Source of the DNA: Streptomyces mutabilis
Lineage (GTDB): Bacteria > Actinomycetota > Actinomycetes > Streptomycetales > Streptomycetaceae
Direction of reading: 5' to 3'
DNA length: 64,000 nt
Assembly: GCF_014649815.1 (NCBI RefSeq)
Contig: NZ_BMTT01000005.1
Span: forward strand, 186,001 to 250,000
Both the position numbers and the translations under genes were made by a program. Every line of letters begins with the position of its first letter. Position 1 is the first letter of the stretch. The notes below the pieces were generated by a model. That model was not told where the DNA came from. It saw only the letters and a program-made list of their open reading frames with translations, and did not search any database. Of this stretch, positions 37,053 to 44,598 are shown piece by piece.

Positions 37053-37289
37053 CTATGCGGCGGGGTCCTCTTCCGCCTGCCGGACCGCGCGCTTGACCGC
37101 CCTCTCGACGGCATCCGCCGACCGGCCACTGACCGCGGCGTGATCGGCGATCGCCGCCCGGACGGCTCGGGTGGCCTCCTCCCAGGCCCGTTGCTGCACT
37201 TCGAACTCCTCGCCCTCGAGTCCGGCGAGCCGGGCACGCTGTTCGTCCGCCGCCCGCTCGAGGCTGACCAGATCCTGGGGGATGTCCAC
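37053..37289 (-). CDS. small coiled-coil-like hypothetical protein, 78 aa
   Basis: A 78-residue, Ala/Glu/Arg-rich, probably all-helical protein (DLVSLERAADEQRARLAGL, then AWEEATRAVRAAIADHAAVSG, ending in an acidic tail). It resembles small conserved Streptomyces proteins of unknown role. GTG 37289 is chosen because the longer frame upstream loses coding character; the ribosome site is weak. Confidence 0.65.
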   Translation of the reverse strand: MDIPQDLVSLERAADEQRARLAGLEGEEFEVQQRAWEEATRAVRAAIADHAAVSGRSADAVERAVKRAVRQAEEDPAA

Positions 37290-37842
37290 GCCGCCGATCC
37301 TAGGCTCGGACCATGCGGAGCCCCGGCGTCGACCCGCGGCAACCGACCGAGTTCCGCCGGCGGTGGCAGCGACCGCGGGTCGAGCGCTGGGCGCGGCACT
37401 CCCGCTCGACCGGTTCGACAACCCGGAGGAGCCGCCGTACGTCATCGCGGCTCCCTCGGGTCGTCCTTTCGTGTCCTCGTCTCCTCCGCGCCATGAGCCA
37501 CGGAGCGAACGGCCCGCGTCGAGTGGTTCCGGCAACCGTCCCGGGGAAGAAGACCGTTCGCCCGGTCAGTCCCCGACCGGCACGGACCGCGACGCCGGTA
37601 CCGATGCCCGTGAGGTGGCCGAGAAGTCGTCCTCGACCTCGGCCGCGCGACCCGGGAGCAGACCGGCAAGACCTGGTGAGCCGTTCCGTGGTTGCCCGCA
37701 GTTCGCGTTCGCGCCTGTTCCAACGGACCTCGCGCGGACGATGAGCGAAGGGGCAGGAGGCAGGGGAGGGGGCCGTCACTTCTTCGGAGGCGGCGGCCCC
37801 GTCGCTGTGCGCGCCCACGAGGGGGGCGTGGGAATGCGCTCT
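37290..37842. other. gene desert
   Basis: 553 bases between two complement-strand genes. All frames give Arg/Ser/Pro-rich translations without motifs, and no repeat, RNA gene or hairpin stands out. It is most likely non-coding or a fully degraded gene. Confidence 0.45.
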
Positions 37843-38226
37843 TCACTCGCCGAAGCGACGGCGCGCGTCCTCGATGTGGCCGAGGTACCGGTGGGTCCAG
37901 CCGCACATGGCGTCGACCGCGGTGCGCAGGGCGCGGCCCGGTTCGGTGAGCGTGTACTCGACGCGCGGCGGCACCGTGGGGTACACCTTCCGCTCCAGGA
38001 GGCCGTTGCGTTCCAGCATGCGCAGGTTCTGGGTGAGCATCTTGTGGCTGACACCCTCCACTTCGTCGCGCAGCTCGCTGAACCTCAGGGTGCGCTCACC
38101 GAGAGCCTCGATGATCAGGAGCGCCCACTTGTTGGCGACGTCCGAGAAGATCTCTCGCGCCAGGGAGTCCGCGCGCCTCAGGTCCGCGTCCTCGGGCAGG
38201 CCCTTGAGCTGCTGTTTGGTCACCAT
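37843..38226 (-). CDS. HxlR family winged-helix regulator
   Basis: A 127-residue HxlR-type regulator. It has the hallmark SDVANKWALLIIEALGERTLRFSEL segment (about 30-54), the recognition helix region GVSHKMLTQNLRMLERNGLLERKVY and the wing PTVPPRVEYTLTEPG. It diverges from the dienelactone-hydrolase gene, a frequent pairing in which the regulator controls a detoxifying enzyme in response to electrophiles or quinones. The protein has a single cysteine near the end (DAMCGW). Confidence 0.9.
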   Translation of the reverse strand: MVTKQQLKGLPEDADLRRADSLAREIFSDVANKWALLIIEALGERTLRFSELRDEVEGVSHKMLTQNLRMLERNGLLERKVYPTVPPRVEYTLTEPGRALRTAVDAMCGWTHRYLGHIEDARRRFGE

Positions 38227-38583
38227 GACGTTCCTCAGTCGACGAGAAGTGCGTTCTTGCGGGTCTGGTTTCACTCTCCTGCAGTTCTTGAGTAACCACA
38301 AGAGAGCCAGGCCGGGTCCCTGCGGACACGGAGCCGTCCCGCGGCGCGGGGCGCGCGCCGGCCGGGGAGAAGTCGCTGGCGTCCTGTGCGGTCGGTGAAC
38401 TACGTTGCGGGGATGACCGGGACGGCACTGCGCCACACACGGATCGGCAACCCGGCGCTCCTCTGAGCGCGGCACGGGCCGGTGTGTGCCCGTCGTCTCC
38501 CCGAGAATGCCGCGTCGCCGCGCGGGCTCCACCTCCGTCGTGTTGACCCAAGGCTCGACACATCCACCACGACAGGAGAGTTC
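38227..38583. promoter_or_regulatory. divergent promoter region of HxlR and dienelactone hydrolase
   Basis: 357 bases without a gene. CTTGAGTAACCACAAG (38287-38302) is a short imperfect palindrome 61 bases before the HxlR start and may be its operator. Weak evidence only. Confidence 0.35.
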
Positions 38584-39330
38584 ATGCCCACCAAGACACT
38601 GCACATTCCCACCGCGGACGGCCGGGCCGACGCCTTCGCCGCATACCCCGACCACGGCAAGCGGCACCCGGGGGTGCTGATGTACGCGGATGGCTTCGGC
38701 ATCCGGCCCACACTGTGCGAGATGGCCCGCGAACTGGCCGGACACGGGTACTACGTGCTCGTCCCCAACCTGCTCTACCGGCACGGCACGGCACCGGTGA
38801 TCCAACTTCCCGCGCACATCGGGGAAGATGTGCGGCCCGCGGTCTTCGCCCAGCTGATGCCCATGATCGAGGCGCACACCACCGAACGGGTCCTGCGGGA
38901 CGCCGACGCCTATCTCGATTTCCTCACGGGCCGGCCCGAGGTCGACGGCGGACCGGTCGCCGTGACCGGCTACTGCATCGGCGGCCTGCTGGCGGTGCGC
39001 ACCGCCGCGGCTCACCCGGGGAAGGTGGCGGCCGCCGCCGGGTTCCACTCACCCGTCGTCGCCGACGGGCCCGACGGCCTGCACGGCCTGCTCTCCAGGA
39101 TCACCGCCAAGGTCCATCTCGGCCACGCCGAGACCGACATGACGCCCGAGGCCCTCAGCGCGCTCGGCGAAGACCTGGCGGCCGCGGGGGTCGACCACAC
39201 CTCAGAGATCTACCCCGGCACCGTCCACGGGTTCACCATGTCCGACACGGACGCCTTCGACCCCGCCGCGTCGCGGCTCCACTGGGACCGCTTGCTCACC
39301 CTCCTCGGCGCCACCCTGACCCGCGGCTGA
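38584..39330 (+). CDS. dienelactone hydrolase family protein
   Basis: A 248-residue alpha/beta hydrolase of the dienelactone type. The cysteine nucleophile lies in VAVTGYCIGGLLAVR (about 123). The acid is in LGHAETDMTPE and the histidine in YPGTVHGFTM (about 216). VLMYADGFGIRPTLCEMARELAGHGYYVLVPNLLYR is the family-typical N-terminal half. Members open lactones such as those from aromatic degradation, or act on varied esters. An AGGAG site precedes the ATG. It is probably under control of the divergent HxlR protein. Confidence 0.92.
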   Translation: MPTKTLHIPTADGRADAFAAYPDHGKRHPGVLMYADGFGIRPTLCEMARELAGHGYYVLVPNLLYRHGTAPVIQLPAHIGEDVRPAVFAQLMPMIEAHTTERVLRDADAYLDFLTGRPEVDGGPVAVTGYCIGGLLAVRTAAAHPGKVAAAAGFHSPVVADGPDGLHGLLSRITAKVHLGHAETDMTPEALSALGEDLAAAGVDHTSEIYPGTVHGFTMSDTDAFDPAASRLHWDRLLTLLGATLTRG

Positions 39331-39465
39331 AGCCGGGCCGGCGACGCGGCTCCGATCACGAAAGCCCGAAAAAGTTCGGATCCCGATGTCGAGAACGCGT
39401 GGCCGGCTCCGTCCCCGCAGTGAACGCGACCACAATGGGCCGCACCAGCACCGAGGAGACACACC

Positions 39466-39873
39466 ATGGCCAAGTACCTGCTTCTCAAGCACTACCGAGG
39501 CGCCCCGGCTCCGGTCAACGACGTACCCATGGATCAGTGGACGCCGGACGAGATCTCGGCCCACATGCAGTACATGCGGGACTTCGCGGACCGGCTCGAG
39601 AAGACCGGCGAGTTCGTCGACGGTCAGGCGCTCGCCCCGGAGGGGACGTGGGTCCGGTACGACGGTGAGGGGCGCCCGCCGGTCACCGACGGCCCGTTCG
39701 CCGAGACCAAGGACCTCATCGCCGGCTGGATGGTGATCGACGTCGACAGCCACGAGCGCGCCGTCGAGCTGGCCGGGGAACTGTCGGCCGCGCCCGGGGC
39801 GGGCGGGAAACCGATCCACGAGTGGCTCGAGCTGCGCCCGTTCTACGGTGTGTCGCCCACCGTCACGGAATGA
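39466..39873 (+). CDS. YciI-like DGPF domain protein
   Basis: A 135-residue protein opening MAKYLLLKHYRGAPAP, with the eponymous VTDGPFAETKDLIAGWMVIDVDS motif (about 74-96). It is a ferredoxin-like-fold DGPF/YCII-related protein. Such genes are the hallmark neighbours of ECF42-group sigma factors, and the stop of this gene overlaps the sigma-factor start (ATGA). The biochemical role is unknown. GAGGAG lies before the ATG. Confidence 0.93.
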   Translation: MAKYLLLKHYRGAPAPVNDVPMDQWTPDEISAHMQYMRDFADRLEKTGEFVDGQALAPEGTWVRYDGEGRPPVTDGPFAETKDLIAGWMVIDVDSHERAVELAGELSAAPGAGGKPIHEWLELRPFYGVSPTVTE

Positions 39874-41027
39874 CCTCGGTGATGGACGAGGCCCGGCTCA
39901 GGAGCCTCACGCCGAACGTGCTCGCCGTCCTCGTCCGCCGCGGAGCCGACTTCGCGGCGGCCGAGGACGCGGTACAGGAAGCGCTGGTGGAGGCGGTCCG
40001 CGTCTGGCCGATCACCCCGCCGCGCGATCCCAGGGGCTGGCTGATCACCGTGGCCTGGCGCAAGTTTCTCGACGAGACCCGGGCCGACACGGCCCGCCGC
40101 CGGCGAGAACACCTCGTCGACCACGAGCCGGGTCCCGGGCCCGCGACCTCGCGGGACGACACGCTCCAGCTGTACTTCCTGTGCGCCCACCCGTCGCTGA
40201 CACCGTCGTCCGCGGTCGCGCTCACGCTGCGCGCGGTCGGCGGCCTGACCACCCGGCAGATCGCCCGGGCCTACCTGGTGCCCGAGGCGACCATGGCCCA
40301 GCGCATCAGCCGGGCCAAGCGCACCGTCTCCGGCGTACGGTTCGACCAGCCCGGTGACGTCGCCACCGTGCTGCGGGTCCTCTATCTCGTCTTCAACGAG
40401 GGCTACTCCGGCGACATCGACCTCGCCGCGGAGGCCATCCGGCTCACCCGGCAGCTCGCGGCGGCGATCGACCACCCCGAGGTGGCGGGGCTGCTCGCCC
40501 TCATGCTGCTCCACCACGCACGGCGCGCCACCCGGACCGCGCCCGACGGCAGTCTGGTGCCGCTCGCCGAACAGGACCGCGGCCGGTGGGACACCGCGTC
40601 GATCGCCGAGGGCGTCGCGATCCTCCAGGCGGCCCTGGCCCGCGACCGGCTGGGTGAGTTCCAGGCCCAGGCCGCCATCGCGGCACTCCACGCCGACGCG
40701 CCCACCGCCGAGGAGACCGACTGGGTGCAGATCGTCGAGTGGTACGACGAACTGCTGCGCCTCACCGACAGCCCGGTCGTCCGGCTCAACCGCGCGGTGG
40801 CCGTCGGTCAGGCCGACGGACCGCGCGCCGGCCTGGCCGCGCTCGCGGAGCTGGACGGCACGCTGCCCCGGCACACCGCGGTGGCGGCCTACCTCCACGA
40901 GCGCGACGGCGACCTGGCGACGGCGGCACGGTTGTACGCCGAGGCGGCCCGCAAGGCGTCCAGCCTCGCCGAGCGCGATCACCTGACACGCCAGGCCGCC
41001 CGGCTCAACGCCCGCGGGCGTGGCTGA
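39870..41027 (+). CDS. ECF42-type sigma factor with C-terminal TPR-like extension
   Basis: A 385-residue sigma factor. Sigma-2 is about 10-75 (DFAAAEDAVQEALVEAVRVWPITPPRDPRGWLITVA). Sigma-4 is about 110-165 (LTTRQIARAYLVPEATMAQRISRAKRTV). A long C-terminal extension follows with VLYLVFNEGYSG, a strongly conserved segment of the ECF42 group, and helical TPR-like repeats. In S. venezuelae the extension of such a factor was shown to be needed for activity, and its targets are DGPF genes. No anti-sigma gene is present, as is usual for this group. It is coupled to the DGPF gene. Confidence 0.92.
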   Translation: MTSVMDEARLRSLTPNVLAVLVRRGADFAAAEDAVQEALVEAVRVWPITPPRDPRGWLITVAWRKFLDETRADTARRRREHLVDHEPGPGPATSRDDTLQLYFLCAHPSLTPSSAVALTLRAVGGLTTRQIARAYLVPEATMAQRISRAKRTVSGVRFDQPGDVATVLRVLYLVFNEGYSGDIDLAAEAIRLTRQLAAAIDHPEVAGLLALMLLHHARRATRTAPDGSLVPLAEQDRGRWDTASIAEGVAILQAALARDRLGEFQAQAAIAALHADAPTAEETDWVQIVEWYDELLRLTDSPVVRLNRAVAVGQADGPRAGLAALAELDGTLPRHTAVAAYLHERDGDLATAARLYAEAARKASSLAERDHLTRQAARLNARGRG

Positions 41028-41168
41028 ACGGGACGGACCGCGCGCGGATGCGGCGGGGTGGACTCCCCGACGCACAACCGTCGTCGGCTCGGTGGCGGCG
41101 TGCGACGCGGCGGCGGGGCCAGGAACGCGGATGCATCACGGCCGTCGCGATGCCGGCCTCCGCCGCGG

Positions 41169-41183
41169 CGAGCGCTTCGCTCG
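41169..41183. terminator. possible hairpin between convergent genes
   Basis: CGAGCG-CTT-CGCTCG forms a short stable stem-loop with partly paired GC-rich flanks, between the ends of the ECF42 gene and the glycosidase gene. No T-run. The 283-base gap holds nothing else I recognise. Confidence 0.35.
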
Positions 41184-41310
41184 CGGCGGGGCCTCCCAGG
41201 GGCGCGGAGCGCCCGCGGCCGTGGTCGACGCCGCGTCCGTTCCCGGGCGGCACCCGGCCGGTCGCGCCGGTAGTGTCACTGCGGAGCGGCACTTGCGCCC
41301 GACGGTACGG

Positions 41311-43056
41311 TCAGGTCGGTACCTCGGACGGGGAGTACACGTGAGTCCTGCCGCGATGCAGTCGCCAGATCTGCGGCTGAAGGCCGTTGCACGTCCACTG
41401 CCGCACGTTGGCGCCGGGCTCCCGCGAGCCCTCCGCCACGTCCAGGCACTGGGCGCCGGCGCGGGCGATCAGCCGGTAGTAGCCCCGGCCCACGCTCTCC
41501 AGCCTCCAGTCCTGTGCGGAGCTCCCGTTGCAGTACCACTGCCGGACGTTCGTACCCGGCGCCGTCGAGCCGTTCTCCACGTCCAGGCAGTGGCCGCTGT
41601 TGCGGCCGGTCAGGGTGAAGTGGCCCGCGTCACGGGCGCGCAGTCTCCAGTCCTGCGGACCCAGGCCGTTGCAGCTCCACTGCTGGACGTCGCCGCCGGC
41701 CGCCCGGGAGTCACCGGCGACGTCGAGACAGTGCCCGCTGTTGGCGTTCACCAGGCGGTAGAGCGCGCCGTCGACGATCCCGGCCGCGTCGCCGCTGCCG
41801 GTGAGGCCGCCAGTCGCGAAGTAGGCCCGGCACACCGTGCCGTCGAAGTCGGTGGCGATCTGCAGGACCCGGCGGCCGTCGGTCGACGGCAGCAGCGGGG
41901 AGCTGTAGTTCTCGCAGTAGTTCACCTCCGGGCTCGGCACGGTCACCGGTGACTCGATCTCGTACCACGGACCGCTGCCGTTCTCCGTGTTGACGAGGAT
42001 CGTCCGGCCGCTTTCCGCCGCGGGAGTGCCGTCCCGGTTGAGGAGCCGCTGCCCGATCAGCAGCAACCGTCCGTCGGGAGCGCCGTCCGGTGACGGCGCC
42101 CAGGCGATGGTCGGCGCGGCGCGGAAGTACTTGCCGTCGACCGTCTCCGGGCGGAAGCCGAGCGATGCGGTATTCCCCCAGTCCCAGCCGTCGGCGGAGG
42201 TTCGCAAGTGCACCACGCACTGGTACTGGCCGCCGGGGTTGCAGATCTCGTAGCTCATGAAGTAGGTGCCGTTCGGCAGCTTCCGCACCACCGGCATGCC
42301 CGGGCGGTCGGCCGCCCAGCCACTCGCCACGGTGTCGTGGTGCCCCTCCCAGTGCACCCCGTCGTAGCTGCGGGCCGCGACGAGTTTCTGGCTGTGCCCG
42401 GGGTCCGTCTCGTCGGCGTAGTGGCAGACCAGCGCGCCGTCCTCGGCCACCGAGAACTCCGGTTCCCACAGGCCGCCCGTGCCGTTGGCCACGGCGCACG
42501 AGGACATGTGGAACCAGGTGCGTCCGACGTCGTTGCTGCGCCAGACCCGCAGCGCCATCCGCCGGTCCGCTTCGTCCTGGCCGGCGGACGAGGCCCAGAG
42601 CAGGGTGCCGGCCGGCATCGCGCCCACCTGTCGCGGCAGCTCGAACAACGTAGCGCAGCACAGGCCCTGACCTGCGGCGGACTCGGGATCGGACACCCTG
42701 CCGACCTCGCGGAAGGTCGCCCCGGAATCGGTGCTCTCGTGAATGGCGCCGACGCCGTTGTCGCCGTCGAAGGTGACGACACTGGCGAGGACGCGCCCGT
42801 TCGCCGCACCACTGTGTGCGAGCCGGACGGCACGTGGGTACAGCCCCGTACCCTCGCGCAACGGTGTGCCCGTGGCCGCGGTGGCGACGTCGTCGGCGGT
42901 GACCGGGGACGGCGCCGGTGCCTGCGGAGTGCTCGCGGCGGCCGGGACGGTGAGTCCCAGGGCCAACGGACCGGTCAGGGCCAGCAGCGCGAAGCGTGCG
43001 CACGCGCCGCGGACTCTCAGGAGGGTGTGTGACAGGACCAGGCGGAGGATCATCAC
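41311..43056 (-). CDS. secreted sialidase-fold (GH93/GH33-like) glycosidase with ricin-B lectin domain
   Basis: A 581-residue exported enzyme. The signal peptide (about 1-42) contains FALLALTGPLALGLTVPAAAS. Residues about 50-430 look like a six-bladed propeller: one Asp-box (STDSGATFREVG), then PEFSVAEDGALVCHYADETDPGHSQ, ADRPGMPVVRKLPNGTYFMSYEICN and the region around FRAAPTIAWAPSPDGAPDG, which recall GH93 exo-arabinanases more than true sialidases. Residues about 440-575 are a ricin-B (CBM13) trefoil with three repeats, each with an SGHCLDV-type and a QxW-type motif (QDWRL, QDWRL, QIWRL). The GTG at 43056 is followed at once by an ATG; AAGGGAAGAG is upstream. Exact specificity is uncertain. 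Confidence 0.82.
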   Translation of the reverse strand: MMILRLVLSHTLLRVRGACARFALLALTGPLALGLTVPAAASTPQAPAPSPVTADDVATAATGTPLREGTGLYPRAVRLAHSGAANGRVLASVVTFDGDNGVGAIHESTDSGATFREVGRVSDPESAAGQGLCCATLFELPRQVGAMPAGTLLWASSAGQDEADRRMALRVWRSNDVGRTWFHMSSCAVANGTGGLWEPEFSVAEDGALVCHYADETDPGHSQKLVAARSYDGVHWEGHHDTVASGWAADRPGMPVVRKLPNGTYFMSYEICNPGGQYQCVVHLRTSADGWDWGNTASLGFRPETVDGKYFRAAPTIAWAPSPDGAPDGRLLLIGQRLLNRDGTPAAESGRTILVNTENGSGPWYEIESPVTVPSPEVNYCENYSSPLLPSTDGRRVLQIATDFDGTVCRAYFATGGLTGSGDAAGIVDGALYRLVNANSGHCLDVAGDSRAAGGDVQQWSCNGLGPQDWRLRARDAGHFTLTGRNSGHCLDVENGSTAPGTNVRQWYCNGSSAQDWRLESVGRGYYRLIARAGAQCLDVAEGSREPGANVRQWTCNGLQPQIWRLHRGRTHVYSPSEVPT

Positions 43057-43288
43057 GCTCTTCCCTTCTGCGGGAACGAATCCGCGCCAGGCTAGAGCGG
43101 TTGTACATCGATGTAAACGGTGTCGGCGGAGTCATTCGGGACGCGTACGCCACGTCGGTTTCGACCACGGCGGCGGCCGGCTTCCTGAAGAGTGCGCGCT
43201 CGTGCGCGATGAGTTCGGGTGTCTTCGGCCGTCTGCACCTTGTGAAGGACGGGGAGACGCCTTCTCCCACAGACTCAGGAGTCCTGGC

Positions 43289-43834
43289 ATGACACCCAAG
43301 AACCCCAAGACCGAGCTCGACGCCCGCTACAGTTCCGCGCTCAACCCGCGCCCGGGTGCGGAGGCCGTCACCGCCACCGACTGGGCCGAGGCCCAGCGCC
43401 GACTGCGGGACGCCGAGCTCTTCTGGATCACCACGGTCCGGCCCGACGGACGGCTCCACGTCACGCCGCTGATCGCCGCCTGGCACGACGGCGCGCTGCA
43501 CTTCAGCACCGGGCCGGGGGAGCAGAAGGCCAAGAACCTGGCCGGCGATCGCCACTGCGCACTCACCACGGGGAGCAACTCACTGTCCCAAGGTGTCGAC
43601 ATCGTGGTCGAGGGCACGGCGGAGCGGGTGACGGATCCGGCACGGCAGGACGAGGTCATCGCCGCGTTCGAGGCACAGTACGGGGATCACCTCCGCGCGC
43701 CGGAAGGAACCTTCTACGGCTTCGGCGACAGCATCCGCACAGGGAACGCCCTGCTGTTCGCGGTGACACCGGGCACGGCCTACGGCTTCGGGCACGACGG
43801 ACAGGTGTTCAGCCACACCCGCTACACCTTCTAG
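43289..43834 (+). CDS. pyridoxamine 5'-phosphate oxidase-fold protein (F420/FMN split-barrel)
   Basis: A 181-residue split-barrel protein. RRLRDAELFWITTVRPDGRLHVTPLIAAWHDGALHFSTGPGEQKAKNL spans the PNPOx-like core, and LTTGSNSLSQGVDIVVEGTAERV follows. Related Streptomyces proteins bind F420 or FMN and reduce or sequester small molecules; true PdxH activity is unlikely. The ATG follows CAGGAG. It diverges from the glycosidase gene. Confidence 0.87.
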   Translation: MTPKNPKTELDARYSSALNPRPGAEAVTATDWAEAQRRLRDAELFWITTVRPDGRLHVTPLIAAWHDGALHFSTGPGEQKAKNLAGDRHCALTTGSNSLSQGVDIVVEGTAERVTDPARQDEVIAAFEAQYGDHLRAPEGTFYGFGDSIRTGNALLFAVTPGTAYGFGHDGQVFSHTRYTF

Positions 43835-43968
43835 CGGGTCGATCGGGTACGGCGCCGACAGCGTTCCCCCCGTGGCGCCGAGGCCGTCGGTGAGGGCGCC
43901 GAGGACCACAGGGCCGGCCCGGCGCCGGCGCGATGCACCACCTGATCGCCGCGGACACCGGAAAGGCC

Positions 43969-44530
43969 GCCTGATCGGCATCGGCATGGGCTACGGCCTC
44001 AGCTCGGTCACCACGTTCCTCCTGCTGCGCGCCGACCCGTACCACACGCCCCGGATCCTCACGTGGCTCTCCGGCACCGCCTACGGCCGCACGTTCTCCG
44101 ACGTCGTACCGGTCGCGGCGGCCGTGGCGCCCGCCCTGCCGGTGCTGCTCGCCGTGCGAGGTCGGCTCGACCTGATCGCCGTCGACGAGGACACCCCGCG
44201 CATCGTCGGCGTCGGGGTGGAGCGCACACGCCTCGCCGCACCGGCGGTCGCCGCCGTGCGCGCGGCGCTCAGCGTCATCGCCGTCGGCGTCGTCTGTTTC
44301 GTGGGTCTCGTCGCCCCGCACCTCGGCGGTCAATGGTGGGCGCCCGGCACGGTCGCGCCATTCCGGTGGGCATGCTGCTGGGCGGGCTGCTGGTGTGCGT
44401 GGCGGACGCCCTCGGCCGCACGCTCATCGCCCCCGCTCAGGTGCCGGCGGGCCTCATCATCGCCCTGGGGCGGCGCCCCGTAATTCGTCCGGGTGCTGCG
44501 GCGGTCCCGCCGCTTCCGGGGCGCCGTGAC
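43969..44530 (+). pseudogene. broken FecCD-type iron-siderophore permease
   Basis: The second half of a FecCD permease can be traced. LIGIGMGYGLSSVTTFLLLRADPY, ILTWLSGTAYGRTFSDVVPVAAAVAPALP and VGVGVERTRLAAPAVAA lead to VGVVCFVGLVAPHL. A frame change near 44330 moves the match to GARHGRAIPVGMLLGGLLVCVADALGRTLIAPAQVPAGLIIAL. A further shift and a TAA at 44481-44483 (expected tyrosine in APYF) follow. The N-terminal helices are missing. No ATPase or binding-protein gene accompanies it; a functional FecCD system lies at 57.0-60.0 kb. Confidence 0.8.
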
Positions 44531-44598
44531 CATCGGCTGCCCTCAGCGGGGCGGCGAGGACTCCTCCGGCCCGGCCGACGCGTAGCGACGTTCCCGGG

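Noticed and set aside
37312-37744. Plus-strand frame of 143 codons in the 37.3-37.8 kb gap
   Set aside because: Arg/Ser/Pro-rich, no ribosome site, no motif; not supported as a gene.
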